Shown here: positions 1-6,936 of the stretch, one piece after another
Layout of the letters: each line of letters starts with the position of its first letter
How positions within the stretch are numbered: position 1 is the stretch's first letter
Virus record (IMG/VR): IMGVR_UViG_3300035179_000052
Coordinates: 1-29,041 of that record
Length of the DNA stretch: 29,041 nt
From: a virus
Reading direction: 5' to 3' (one strand)
Translations under genes and position numbers: made by a program
The notes under the pieces: generated by a model
Seen by the model: the letters and a program-made list of their open reading frames with translations, nothing else
Told to the model about the DNA's origin: nothing
The model's database searches: none

Positions 1-262
1 CATCATAGTAAACTTTCATATGACGACCAGCCATTGCAGAGGTAAAGGTTGTCCCATATCCTGTTACGACACCAGCTGGGGTGATCGAGACCGTCCCTGT
101 TGAATATGGAATAACGGTGTAGATTTGACGAGTGAGTTTGAGACGATTCCAATCTCTGAGGAAGAGCAGACGATAGCTATCCTGGATGGAGGATTTGATG
201 AGATCAAGATTCAATCCTGGGGCAAATCTTAAAATATTATTTGACATAGTTGCAAGAGTCAT
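1..262 (-). CDS. Phage structural protein, N-terminal part (cut by window edge)
   Basis: The gene runs off the left edge, leaving about 87 N-terminal residues. The ATG at 262 forms a TAATG overlap with the stop of the upstream gene and has GGGGTGGG in front of it, so I prefer it to the in-frame ATG at 247. The N-terminus reads MTLATMSNNILRFAPGLN. Later there is a TGTVSI..GVVTGYGTTFT..MAGR stretch, a pattern I know from many phage virion or tail proteins. Its place after the lysis genes in the late operon fits a head or tail structural role. The exact function cannot be given from this fragment. Confidence 0.65.
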   Translation of the reverse strand, partial: MTLATMSNNILRFAPGLNLDLIKSSIQDSYRLLFLRDWNRLKLTRQIYTVIPYSTGTVSITPAGVVTGYGTTFTSAMAGRHMKVYYD

Positions 263-588
263 TATTCCCACCCCATCCTTTTTAGAGCATCCTGTACTCT
301 CTGCCAGGTTGCTTGCATTGGTTGCTCATTGTAGGTGGATTGGATGTTTCTTCCAATCTTTCTCAGATTCTCAATCCTTCCTTCCATTGTTTGAGAAATA
401 GGTTTACCACCTTTAAGGATTGCTCCATGTTGAAGAATCCTTCCACCAGTTTTTGCTGCTGTTCTTGCTGCAAGTTTATTAAGCAAGCCACCAACTCCCC
501 CTCCAACATAGGTGAGAGGGTCGAGAAGGATGTTTGGATCTTGCAAGCCAGGTTCATCTGGGCGGTTCCATTTTAGAAAGTCAGCCAT
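262..588 (-). CDS. Hypothetical protein with Gly-rich hydrophobic segment
   Basis: 108 aa, not recognised. It starts MADFLKWNRPDEPG behind a clear GGGAGGTGAGAG ribosome binding site. Residues about 22-48 carry a Gly-rich stretch (TYVGGGVGGLLNKL, then an Ala/Thr/Gly run) resembling a glycine-zipper membrane-active segment. The C-terminal half is charged and rich in Gln and Arg. It lies between the spanin-like genes and the structural gene at the left edge and is translationally coupled to the latter. A minor virion protein or a membrane-interacting lysis accessory are both possible. Confidence 0.6.
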   Translation of the reverse strand: MADFLKWNRPDEPGLQDPNILLDPLTYVGGGVGGLLNKLAARTAAKTGGRILQHGAILKGGKPISQTMEGRIENLRKIGRNIQSTYNEQPMQATWQRVQDALKRMGWE

Positions 589-591
589 CTC

Positions 592-1020
592 TCACCTCCC
601 TGCTATAAATCCTACCAGAAACAAAGCCATCCCAATCAATCCCAACATCTCCCAGTTACTCTTTGGTTTACTGATCTCAGCCAATTTAATTGCCCTGTCA
701 GTAAGTTCTTTCTCTCTGTCAAAGGCTGTCTTGTAAATCTCAACTTCCTTCTTATACAGTTCAGCAAGTTTATTTTGAATTTCAATCTGTTGTTCGAGGT
801 TAGCAATTTGTTGCTCCTTTAATGCCAACTGTTGCTTGAGTAATTCATAATCCTGCAATCTTCGATCTTGTTCACGGGCATCAAGAACACTTCTACAGAT
901 GTATCCTGGCTCAGTTTTTTCTGTAATGTTCTGAGGAAAAGCCCATCTTGTGAAGGTCACTGATGATGCCAGCAGGATCATTAGGGACAACAATATTCTC
1001 ACGCCTACTCTGAATCTCAT
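592..1020 (-). CDS. Spanin-like protein: signal segment, coiled coil, C-terminal TM
   Basis: 142 aa. There is a basic start and a hydrophobic segment at residues about 7-22, a long Gln/Glu/Lys coiled coil at about 50-115, and a C-terminal hydrophobic helix ending VGFIAGR. No lipobox cysteine follows the signal-like segment. The ORF starts inside the 3' end of the upstream spanin-like gene in another frame (110-nt overlap), the usual layout of Rz/Rz1 pairs. An N-terminal export signal plus a C-terminal membrane helix is also the topology of a unimolecular spanin. I infer it helps disrupt the outer membrane at lysis. A GGAAGGTGA site precedes the ATG. Confidence 0.6.
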   Translation of the reverse strand: MRFRVGVRILLSLMILLASSVTFTRWAFPQNITEKTEPGYICRSVLDAREQDRRLQDYELLKQQLALKEQQIANLEQQIEIQNKLAELYKKEVEIYKTAFDREKELTDRAIKLAEISKPKSNWEMLGLIGMALFLVGFIAGR

Positions 1021-1267
1021 TCACCTTCCCCTTCAACCTCTGATTCTCAGCAACAACAGAAACTAACTTGGTTTGAAGATTGGAGATTTCTTTCTCACAA
1101 TCTGAAATCCATTTATCTTTCTCCTTAATGATGTTAGATTGATCGGTTTGGATTTGATTAACCAGCATATTACAGAGTTTCCCTGATAAGGACCACCCAG
1201 AGATGGTCTGCCAAACTAAGATGATTATAATTGCTGCTGCAACCCAAATCCACCATTTCTTCCACAT
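911..1267 (-). CDS. Inner-membrane spanin-like protein (Rz-like)
   Basis: 118 aa from the ATG at 1267, chosen because GTGAGGATC lies directly upstream; an upstream start at 1291 would run back through the preceding mini-gene. Residues about 5-23 form one membrane helix (WIWVAAAIIIILVWQ). The rest is a Lys/Glu/Gln coiled-coil periplasmic domain ending NEIQSRRENIV and a short tail. This is the standard i-spanin design: N-in, one TM, coiled-coil ectodomain. Its 3' end overlaps the next spanin-like gene. Size and context (after holin and lysozyme) fit the family; there is no sequence-level proof. Confidence 0.7.
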   Translation of the reverse strand: MWKKWWIWVAAAIIIILVWQTISGWSLSGKLCNMLVNQIQTDQSNIIKEKDKWISDCEKEISNLQTKLVSVVAENQRLKGKVNEIQSRRENIVVPNDPAGIISDLHKMGFSSEHYRKN

Positions 1268-1274
1268 CTGATCC

Positions 1275-1373
1275 TCACATCTTAAACACAAACCATTTTT
1301 TAGTAAGCAATCTTGCCATCAAGACTGCTCCAGCCACCAAGCTAACCCCAGCAATAATAAGATACCAAGCCAT
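1275..1373 (-). CDS. 32-aa single-TM peptide in the lysis cassette
   Basis: The ORF has an AGAGGTGG site five bases before its ATG and a stop just upstream of the i-spanin start. The peptide begins MAWYLIIAGVSLVAGAVL and ends with a basic tail (residues 21-32 include R, K, K, K). It is one membrane helix with small residues (A/G) on one face and a positive end, as in pinholins, antiholins and other regulators of lysis. Function is inferred only from topology and position. Confidence 0.5.
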   Translation of the reverse strand: MAWYLIIAGVSLVAGAVLMARLLTKKWFVFKM

Positions 1374-1390
1374 TTAGGCCACCTCTTCTT

Positions 1391-1462
1391 TTACATTAAT
1401 AAGACAATAATTTCTGCTATAAATAAAAGAATAAGTACAATTAGAGGAGAGAACTCATCCAT
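1391..1462 (-). CDS. 23-aa hydrophobic peptide in the lysis cassette
   Basis: A tiny ORF starting one base after the lysozyme stop. It encodes MDEFSPLIVL followed by an unbroken Leu/Ile/Val helix to the end. AAGGAAA lies about 10 bases before the ATG and overlaps the 3' end of the lysozyme gene, so translation could be coupled. Acidic start plus one membrane helix; too short for any family call. It may be a lysis regulator or chance; the tight packing and site favour a real gene modestly. Confidence 0.4.
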   Translation of the reverse strand: MDEFSPLIVLILLFIAEIIVLLM

Positions 1463-1463
1463 T

Positions 1464-2006
1464 TTAAAGAATTTCCTTTATATGATAAATTCTCTTAACA
1501 TACCCAATGGTTTCAGTTGAATGTTTGCCTGTAACCTTCTCTAAACACAAAGCTACTTTATCCCAGAATGGTGAATTTGCAATCTTTTTTGCTTTGATGA
1601 TATTCCCTGGTCCAGCATTGTAACCAGCAAACATGAATTTTCTTCTCTCAGGCTGACTAATCATCTTAAAGATTCCATCCACCTGTTTGTCATACTTAAC
1701 TCCGCCCTGAATGGATTCCTCTGCATCCCATCTATTCTTCACTCCTAACCCTGTTGCAGTGGCTGGCATGATCTGCATCAAACCTACCGCACCACACCAT
1801 GAGATTGCATTAGCGTCAAGATTACTCTCTGCAGTCCCTTGTGACTTGAACCACTTCCAATCATCAAAAGGAAAATAAAACTCTCCCCATCGTTTGAAGG
1901 AGAGGTCATATTTTATGGTGTATGCTGCACTCTCGCTGGCAAAATTAAGCAAAAGCAAGAGCAAGAATAAAGCCAGCAAGAATAATCGCAACTGCGACTG
2001 GGTCAT
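1464..2006 (-). CDS. Secreted SLT-type lytic transglycosylase (endolysin)
   Basis: 180 aa. Residues 1-28 are a signal peptide: a short polar start, a Leu-rich core at 7-20, then SESAA as a likely cleavage site. The soluble lytic transglycosylase fold follows: catalytic Glu60 in TAESNLD, the conserved GLMQIMP at 75-81 and AGYNAGPGNI at 127-136. It should cleave the glycan chain of peptidoglycan, forming 1,6-anhydro-muramic ends. Sec export would put it in the periplasm without holin help; a SAR-type retained signal is possible but the core is very Leu-rich. The start is supported by GAGGTAATC. It begins inside the holin-like gene (62-nt overlap). Confidence 0.88.
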   Translation of the reverse strand: MTQSQLRLFLLALFLLLLLLNFASESAAYTIKYDLSFKRWGEFYFPFDDWKWFKSQGTAESNLDANAISWCGAVGLMQIMPATATGLGVKNRWDAEESIQGGVKYDKQVDGIFKMISQPERRKFMFAGYNAGPGNIIKAKKIANSPFWDKVALCLEKVTGKHSTETIGYVKRIYHIKEIL

Positions 2007-2130
2007 TTTTGATTACCTCATCTGTGTCAAAAGCTTTGAAGTAGAAATAATCTATAAATCTCCATCCTGCAAAAAGGATAATCATAAATACGATTTTTCT
2101 TGCAATTGCTGTTAGAATAGTTTCAATCAT
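1945..2130 (-). CDS. Holin-like small membrane protein, two TM helices
   Basis: 61 aa with two hydrophobic helices: residues about 10-26 (ARKIVFMIILFAGWRF) and about 43-61 (DPVAVAIILAGFILALAFA), joined by a charged linker containing FDTDEVIKND. Size, helix number and the position directly upstream of the lysozyme, with which it overlaps in another frame, fit a class II holin. A GGAG site lies before the ATG. Holins are too diverse for motif proof, so the call rests on topology and context. Confidence 0.65.
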   Translation of the reverse strand: MIETILTAIARKIVFMIILFAGWRFIDYFYFKAFDTDEVIKNDPVAVAIILAGFILALAFA

Positions 2131-2143
2131 ATTGGCTCCATAG

Positions 2144-2557
2144 TTAAATTAGTTTTGAAGTTATTTTTCCATCTGAAAGATGTTCAATTTCTCTTCCCTG
2201 TCCAATAACTTCAATGTCATTCTTATCAAAATGACGAGTTCTTATAAACCTTATTCTTTCATCAGGAAAGATTTCTTTAGGGTAGTATTCCCACTCTATC
2301 CTCTCAGAACCAACCTTGTTCCCCATCAAATCTCTTAGCTCTGAAACCCTCAGCACTTGTCCATTTGGATTATCCTTACTTTCAACTTGAACCTCTTCCT
2401 GATAGTTCAAATCCTCAACGATTAGGTCTCTAAGATGCCAGACAAACTCCTTGAGCCTTCTCTCTGACATTGTAGAGAGTTTGTTTGTGATAGCATTGAT
2501 GATTTGCTTCTTGGTTGCCATTATCAATTGCTTTTGGGTTAAATCAAGAAATGACAT
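2144..2557 (-). CDS. Hypothetical protein
   Basis: 137 aa, not recognised. The ATG at 2557 is preceded by GAGGAGGC; an internal ATG at 2521 has no such site. The N-terminal half is basic and helical (MATKKQIINAITNKL, ERRLKEFVWHLRDLI). The C-terminal half has aromatic and acidic residues (ERIEWEYYPKEIFPDERI). It sits between the receptor-binding candidate and the holin, so it may be a tail accessory or a lysis-linked protein. No catalytic motif is visible. Confidence 0.6.
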   Translation of the reverse strand: MSFLDLTQKQLIMATKKQIINAITNKLSTMSERRLKEFVWHLRDLIVEDLNYQEEVQVESKDNPNGQVLRVSELRDLMGNKVGSERIEWEYYPKEIFPDERIRFIRTRHFDKNDIEVIGQGREIEHLSDGKITSKLI

Positions 2558-2558
2558 T

Positions 2559-3659
2559 TTAGTTGCCTCCTCGGACTAAAGCAACGACATAGCAGCTATT
2601 CTTAAAGGTGTAGTACAACTTGCCAGAGTAGAAATGCACGAGTATGACCTGAGTAACTTCATCGGGCCGTGTAGTAGACGACCAAGAATAATCACTGGTC
2701 GGCCAACTTGGAAATGCTGTCGCATTGGGCGCTGCGTCGGGTTGCTCCATATCTCTCAAATTTGCAAGTTCCAGATCATAAGGAATCCCCCAATCTCCAT
2801 ATCCCCCTAACAGTGCAACATTTATTCCCGACAAATAAGACCAAATGGATTGGCAGACGATCTTGATAGTTCTCGATCCACCTGCCACCTCAGCAATTAG
2901 CGTTTGATTCCCTGAATTAACCACGATATCAGTGTTGCCACCCGTGAAACTAACCGATTTGACCGCTAATCCAGGTAAATTGTTGACTGCACTTGCAAAT
3001 CCACTATTGACCAGAACCTGTCCTGCAAAGTATCGAGAGGATTCATCACTGCCCGTTATCCTTAAAATATTCCCTGCAACCATCGCCAAATCAGCAGCAG
3101 CGGGATGAAGAGTATAACATTTGGTTGCGTCATACCAATTTAACTTCCCATCTGACGTAGGCCCAACTTTGCCAGTCTGAACATATCTGGCCCATTCCAA
3201 TCTCTTTCTGGAATTGAGATCAATTACGGTATTACTAGAATGGGTTGCCCTCTTACAGATTGTGATGTATGCACCAGCAGCCTCAGCCACAGTCGCCTCA
3301 GTTGTCCTGATTGTCCCAGCAGCACCACCTGTTGAGATGGTATAGATACCATCATTCAGGCCTGATCCACGAATTCTTATTGTATCTCCAGTCAGAAATG
3401 TCGCCAGGAGATTCGCTGTGTCAGTAATCGTCCCTGGGGTTGTAGCAGCAAAGGCAATGGTCGCAGCGGCATATTCAGGTTCATCAACATTAACAGTGCC
3501 TGCATATTGCCCTGTAGTATTGATCTGATACCTCTTAGCAATACCAGTCTGTCTGTCCCCATCATCTCCAATGACATAACAAGTAAGTTGTCCTGTCTTA
3601 TACAGATTTCCCTTTGGAGGAATTCCTACCCTTATCCAACCCCCACCATGATCACGCAT
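2559..3659 (-). CDS. Lcl/DUF1566-domain virion protein, receptor-binding candidate
   Basis: 366 aa. The N-terminal third is a beta-rich module with FLTGDTIRIRGSGLNDGIYTI at its centre, seen in many phage tail proteins. From about residue 145 an Lcl/DUF1566 domain begins (VIDLNSRKRLEW, KLNWYDATKCY). It is interrupted by a beta insertion of about 100 residues and resumes with GGYGDWGIPYDLELANL, YSWSSTT, VHFYSGKLYY and a terminal VVALVRGG. This C-type-lectin-like fold is used by phages for cell binding and is a known target class of diversity-generating retroelements. No reverse transcriptase lies in the window. The 3' third looks more GC-rich than its surroundings. AGAGGTGAATC precedes the ATG. 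Confidence 0.75.
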   Translation of the reverse strand: MRDHGGGWIRVGIPPKGNLYKTGQLTCYVIGDDGDRQTGIAKRYQINTTGQYAGTVNVDEPEYAAATIAFAATTPGTITDTANLLATFLTGDTIRIRGSGLNDGIYTISTGGAAGTIRTTEATVAEAAGAYITICKRATHSSNTVIDLNSRKRLEWARYVQTGKVGPTSDGKLNWYDATKCYTLHPAAADLAMVAGNILRITGSDESSRYFAGQVLVNSGFASAVNNLPGLAVKSVSFTGGNTDIVVNSGNQTLIAEVAGGSRTIKIVCQSIWSYLSGINVALLGGYGDWGIPYDLELANLRDMEQPDAAPNATAFPSWPTSDYSWSSTTRPDEVTQVILVHFYSGKLYYTFKNSCYVVALVRGGN

Positions 3660-3669
3660 GATTCACCTC

Positions 3670-4047
3670 TTACAGTCTTGTCCAGAAATAAGTTACACCA
3701 TCCCCACTCACCATACTGTCCAGCCAAATCAGGGAGAGATCACTTACATTTAACGATATACTATCTCCTGCCTCCAACCCAATCCCTCTTCTGGTTGCAA
3801 GAGCAGCTACCACTGTAATCCCACCTACGACAACAACCCCAGTGTTATCAAGTTCGGCTTGGATTACAACATTGAGAGTTGAAGTGGAAGAAGATGAAAG
3901 TTGTTCACGAGTCCCTGCAGTTGTCACAATCTTTCTACCATCCCCAACAACACTCCCAATATCTGGTGTAATGGGTTCCCAATTTCCAGAAGCAGGATTT
4001 TTACGATAGCCAAATCTTGCTTGAGGTTCTTTTATCTTCTGTGCCAT
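3670..4047 (-). CDS. Small virion-type protein
   Basis: 125 aa. The second half (TREQLSSSSTST..VVIQAELDNTG, VVVVGGITVVAALATRRGI, GDSISLNVSDLSLIWLD) resembles a phage protein type I know from many structural operons, probably a small beta-sandwich virion or decoration protein. The exact role is unknown. GGGAGGGATGAAAG precedes the ATG. It sits between two other small structural genes in the late operon. Confidence 0.6.
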   Translation of the reverse strand: MAQKIKEPQARFGYRKNPASGNWEPITPDIGSVVGDGRKIVTTAGTREQLSSSSTSTLNVVIQAELDNTGVVVVGGITVVAALATRRGIGLEAGDSISLNVSDLSLIWLDSMVSGDGVTYFWTRL

Positions 4048-4061
4048 CTTTCATCCCTCCC

Positions 4062-4349
4062 TTAGACTCTTGCAACCAATAAGTAACCACTATCCAAGAT
4101 GGAGACAGTAAAGGGACCTTCAAACACCTGCCCCTTCCCACCAAAATGCTTAAACTGATTCTTTCCTGGGACATCACATCTGAAATCACAAATGACTGCT
4201 CCAAGGTTATCAACAGCATAGGCTCGATCCTCAGTTGCCTCTGGCCCAACCCATTCAACTGTTTTAAAGATGTTGGTAGTCCTTCCTGTTGAATAGGGGC
4301 CACCTGCAGTATCAATAAACATTGGATCTCTTTCAGGATGATTTGCCAT
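4062..4349 (-). CDS. Small virion-type protein, hypothetical
   Basis: 95 aa. It begins MANHPERDPMFIDTAGGP after a strong GGAGGAGAGAG site. The body is beta-rich and ends GPFTVSILDSGYLLVARV. No enzymatic motif. Its start overlaps the 3' end of the glycosyltransferase gene by 17 nt. Small size and a hydrophobic beta C-terminus match the neighbouring structural proteins; a head-fibre or tail accessory is plausible, not shown. Confidence 0.55.
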   Translation of the reverse strand: MANHPERDPMFIDTAGGPYSTGRTTNIFKTVEWVGPEATEDRAYAVDNLGAVICDFRCDVPGKNQFKHFGGKGQVFEGPFTVSILDSGYLLVARV

Positions 4350-5085
4350 CTCTCTCCTCCATTCTTTTCAATGCCTCTGATTGGGTGATTTGAATAAAAT
4401 TATCCAACTGTTGATTAAAGTCTTTTGTATACTCATCATAAGAAACTCTTGAGATCTCCTCACCAACAATCCTAACTTGGCACCCACATTTCTTTGCCTC
4501 TTCAATGATTAGCGAAAAATTATCATAGGTGATAAGGATCGTAGAAGTTTTAAGGGTATGCGCAACTTCCTCTCGATTCATCCCTATGATCTCTTTCATC
4601 TCCTCAGTCTCAGGGATTCTTGGTACGGAGATACCCTTTCCTACAAAGAAGCATCCTCCCTTTCTTGGCAGACCTTCATCCTTGAAAAAGTCTTCGATGA
4701 GAGGGATGCAAAGGATATGCCCATCAGGAACATATTTACCTAATGTCTCAGCATTACAGGTAAAAAGGATATCTTCAGTGGGGTATTCTTTATCCCCTCC
4801 TGACCACCCAAGATGATTTAAGATATAACGAACAATGATCTTTCCATTGAGGGGATTCCCCTTCACCACCTCTGGGTAGATAATAATTCCCTCATTAGCA
4901 AAACGGGGGTAATCTTCAGGATAACAGGTTTCCTCATTCCAATCCAAGTTTATGCAATCGGTGTTTACATAAGCCTCATATCCTTCTTCTCTTAGATAAT
5001 GACAAAGCCTATGCAACATCCGTATCCCTGCAGAGTAATGACGATAGAAAGGAGTTACAATTAAATATGGAACTTTAATAGGCAT
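4333..5085 (-). CDS. Putative GT-B-like glycosyltransferase
   Basis: 250 aa from the ATG at 5085, which gives an 11-nt overlap with the upstream glycosyltransferase and has TTGGATC before it; an ATG at 5139 would overlap by 65 nt. The start PIKVPYLIVTPFYRHYSAGI followed by a helix (MLHRLCHYLREEGYEAYV) looks like the N-terminal Rossmann half of GT4-like enzymes, with the small-residue loop for the acceptor or donor. A second half with GGCFFVGKG and FSLIIEEAKKCGCQVRIVG resembles the nucleotide-sugar-binding half. I infer sugar transfer to a virion protein or host glycan. No substrate can be assigned. Confidence 0.65.
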   Translation of the reverse strand: MPIKVPYLIVTPFYRHYSAGIRMLHRLCHYLREEGYEAYVNTDCINLDWNEETCYPEDYPRFANEGIIIYPEVVKGNPLNGKIIVRYILNHLGWSGGDKEYPTEDILFTCNAETLGKYVPDGHILCIPLIEDFFKDEGLPRKGGCFFVGKGISVPRIPETEEMKEIIGMNREEVAHTLKTSTILITYDNFSLIIEEAKKCGCQVRIVGEEISRVSYDEYTKDFNQQLDNFIQITQSEALKRMEERDGKSS

Positions 5086-5683
5086 ATGATCCAATATGTC
5101 CAACTTTGACGGTGGGATCGCACCACACCTCCATCCCACCCATTCTCACTTTCTCACAGAAATGAACACTTGCCTCAGTAAACACCTTCCCTCTCCAAAT
5201 GTTAATAAAATATGGGAACTCAATACGATCAAACACCTTCATGTCAATCAATGCAAAACCTAATGGGATGGAATATACAGGAGACAAAAAATCTGGAAGT
5301 TCCTCCATAGTAATATTTCTCGGATCACCATTCTCATCCCAAAGTTTAATAAGGGGAGCAACCCCCACCTCCTTACAACCTGGAGGTGTTAAAGTCTTGA
5401 AATTATAGTTCGCTCCCACTACCATCTTATCAGATTCTACCAATTGTTCAATTCCCCAAGGAGGAAAAACATTATCTGTTTCAATAAGCATCAGATGAGT
5501 TGCTTTAAGTTCTCTCGCAAGTTCAACCAACTTCATCTGATTGTGATCAATGTAAGGACCAGTCATCGTTTTAAGGATAGTTGGCCAGGGAAATCCCTCC
5601 CTCTGAGCATTAAAGATTCCTTCAACGGTTCCATCTTTGATTGAGCCACTTGAGGGAAGACCAATCATGATTAGTTTATCCAT
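5075..5683 (-). CDS. GT2-like (GT-A fold) glycosyltransferase
   Basis: 202 aa. The layout matches phage GT-A enzymes: an N-terminal Rossmann strand, HLMLIETDNVFPPWGIEQL with ETDN (68-71) where the DxD metal motif sits (usually DSDM), VVGANYNFK, an aromatic acceptor region (SPVYSIPLGFALIDMKVF) and a C-terminal VGHIGSY with conserved His196. ETDN instead of DxD is slightly degenerate but keeps one acidic position. It probably transfers a sugar from a nucleotide donor, together with the following glycosyltransferase gene. Both lie in the virion gene operon, so the target may be a capsid or tail protein. Confidence 0.75.
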   Translation of the reverse strand: MDKLIMIGLPSSGSIKDGTVEGIFNAQREGFPWPTILKTMTGPYIDHNQMKLVELARELKATHLMLIETDNVFPPWGIEQLVESDKMVVGANYNFKTLTPPGCKEVGVAPLIKLWDENGDPRNITMEELPDFLSPVYSIPLGFALIDMKVFDRIEFPYFINIWRGKVFTEASVHFCEKVRMGGMEVWCDPTVKVGHIGSYAY

Positions 5684-5692
5684 TACCCATAC

Positions 5693-5758
5693 TCACCAAA
5701 ATAAAATTGGATTGACAGGACTTTCCACCATTACTGGTGGAAGGCCACATCCTGCCAT
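5693..5758 (-). CDS. Possible 21-aa peptide
   Basis: A short ORF in the 141-nt gap between a structural gene and the glycosyltransferase. The peptide starts MAGCGLPPVMVESPVNP and ends ILFW. Its ribosome binding site is poor (AAGG directly at the ATG; GGGGATGGG is about 12 bases away). Its middle coincides with the hairpin listed separately, so the segment may be an RNA element instead. Confidence 0.25.
   Translation of the reverse strand: MAGCGLPPVMVESPVNPILFW
5723..5742 (-). other. Perfect hairpin with GNRA-type loop
   Basis: TTCCACCA and TGGTGGAA form a perfect 8-bp stem. On the minus-strand transcript the loop is GTAA (GUAA, a GNRA tetraloop). No T-run follows on that strand, so it is not a standard terminator. 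It lies between a structural gene and the glycosyltransferase pair and could be a processing or stability element. Confidence 0.45.
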
Positions 5759-5824
5759 CCTTATAAGCCCATCCCCATGTTGGTGGTGGTTCACCTCAGT
5801 TAACTTTGAGATGGGATTTGTTGT

Positions 5825-6568
5825 TTATCTCTCCCACCAGCATAATTCAAACTCCCAGGTGGAAGCTGCAGCACATGCCACTCCCCACAGACTGAGAACC
5901 ATCTGTTGCTGTGGGCCAATGATGATTGGAGGTGTCGGAACTACAATCCTTGACAGGACGCCAGCTGCTGCTCCATAGCTGCCACCCAGTTCAATCGGAC
6001 CACTGACAATGATAAATTCATCACGAACAACAGGAATGGATGGTCGAATCATCCCTCTTGACACCAACCTTCTGTTAGTCGCTGCAGCAGTTACAACTGC
6101 TCCAAAATATCCTGTTACAATGGAAACAACACTGCTATCTGCATTAGGGTTGATCGGAACGAGTGCTGTTCCTCCAGATGTGTATCTTGCAGCAGCATCA
6201 TCGGTATGAATCGCATACTGCCATTCTGTTGCAGAAGTTGGAGCACCAACGCAAGTCATCTTGATATAATCAAAATAGACTCTTTTTGCAGAAGCGTTTG
6301 TTCTCAACTCACTATTCTTCATGAAGAGTGCTGAAGAAGAGGTTGCTCCTGAATCTGCCCAGGTTGTGATGCTGGTTGTTAAAGCAATCGCAGTGTTTAG
6401 GGTAGGGTTCGTTGCAACAAAGTACGATCCCTCATCTGCCAGGTTGTGCTTCTTCCCATGAAACATCTGAACATAATTTTCACCATATCTGTTCCCACGG
6501 TTTGAGGCCTCAATAGCGTCAGCGAGTGCTTGTGGTTTTTCTCGACTTACCCTATTTGTAGATGCCAT
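5825..6568 (-). CDS. Phage structural protein
   Basis: 247 aa. It starts MASTNRVSREKPQALADAI behind AAAAGGAGG. The N-terminal 50 residues are charged (EASNRGNRYGENYVQMFHG). The rest is beta-rich with many Ala/Thr/Ser, LVSRGMIRPSIPVVRDEFI, an Ile/Pro-rich strand, and a C-terminus ending ELCWWER. This composition, the size and its place a little downstream of the major capsid gene fit a head-associated or head-fibre protein. I do not recognise a named family. Confidence 0.6.
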   Translation of the reverse strand: MASTNRVSREKPQALADAIEASNRGNRYGENYVQMFHGKKHNLADEGSYFVATNPTLNTAIALTTSITTWADSGATSSSALFMKNSELRTNASAKRVYFDYIKMTCVGAPTSATEWQYAIHTDDAAARYTSGGTALVPINPNADSSVVSIVTGYFGAVVTAAATNRRLVSRGMIRPSIPVVRDEFIIVSGPIELGGSYGAAAGVLSRIVVPTPPIIIGPQQQMVLSLWGVACAAASTWEFELCWWER

Positions 6569-6596
6569 TTTTTAATCCTCCTTTTTTCAATTCTGT

Positions 6597-6923
6597 TTAC
6601 ACCCCGATCACCAGAAGATAGATCAGGATGGCGTCTGAGTTGAGATCAGTATCGTTTGCAATAGAGCCCCCTGCTTTATTGTAAAGATACACAATGTCGG
6701 TTGAAGGGATATAGGTTCCTACAGATGGGTTTTCAGCCTCATCTGACAATCCTGTAAAGAAGACAATTACAGCCTCAGCCACACCTATCCCTGCACTTGC
6801 TTTGACTGTAGGGATTCCTGTTGAGTAGTAGTTGGTAATATCCACCTTCAACAGTGCTACCTTCTTATTCCCCATCACCGTATTGAAAATAATCGTTGAT
6901 GTTCCTGCATATGCACCAGCCAT
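6597..6923 (-). CDS. Small structural protein, hypothetical
   Basis: 108 aa behind an AAAGGAGGTGC site. Hydrophobic, Gly/Ala/Thr-rich beta sequence (MAGAYAGTSTIIFNTVMGNK, VGTYIPSTDIVYLYNKAGG) ending ILIYLLVIGV. No charged active-site cluster. It lies between two beta-rich structural genes with short gaps, which suggests a decoration or fibre component. The specific role is unknown. Confidence 0.55.
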   Translation of the reverse strand: MAGAYAGTSTIIFNTVMGNKKVALLKVDITNYYSTGIPTVKASAGIGVAEAVIVFFTGLSDEAENPSVGTYIPSTDIVYLYNKAGGSIANDTDLNSDAILIYLLVIGV

Positions 6924-6936
6924 GTCTGCACCTCCT

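Noticed and set aside
5075-5139. Longer start for the second glycosyltransferase at 5139
   Set aside because: It would overlap the upstream gene by 65 nt and adds residues without similarity; the ATG at 5085 begins at the family's first strand.
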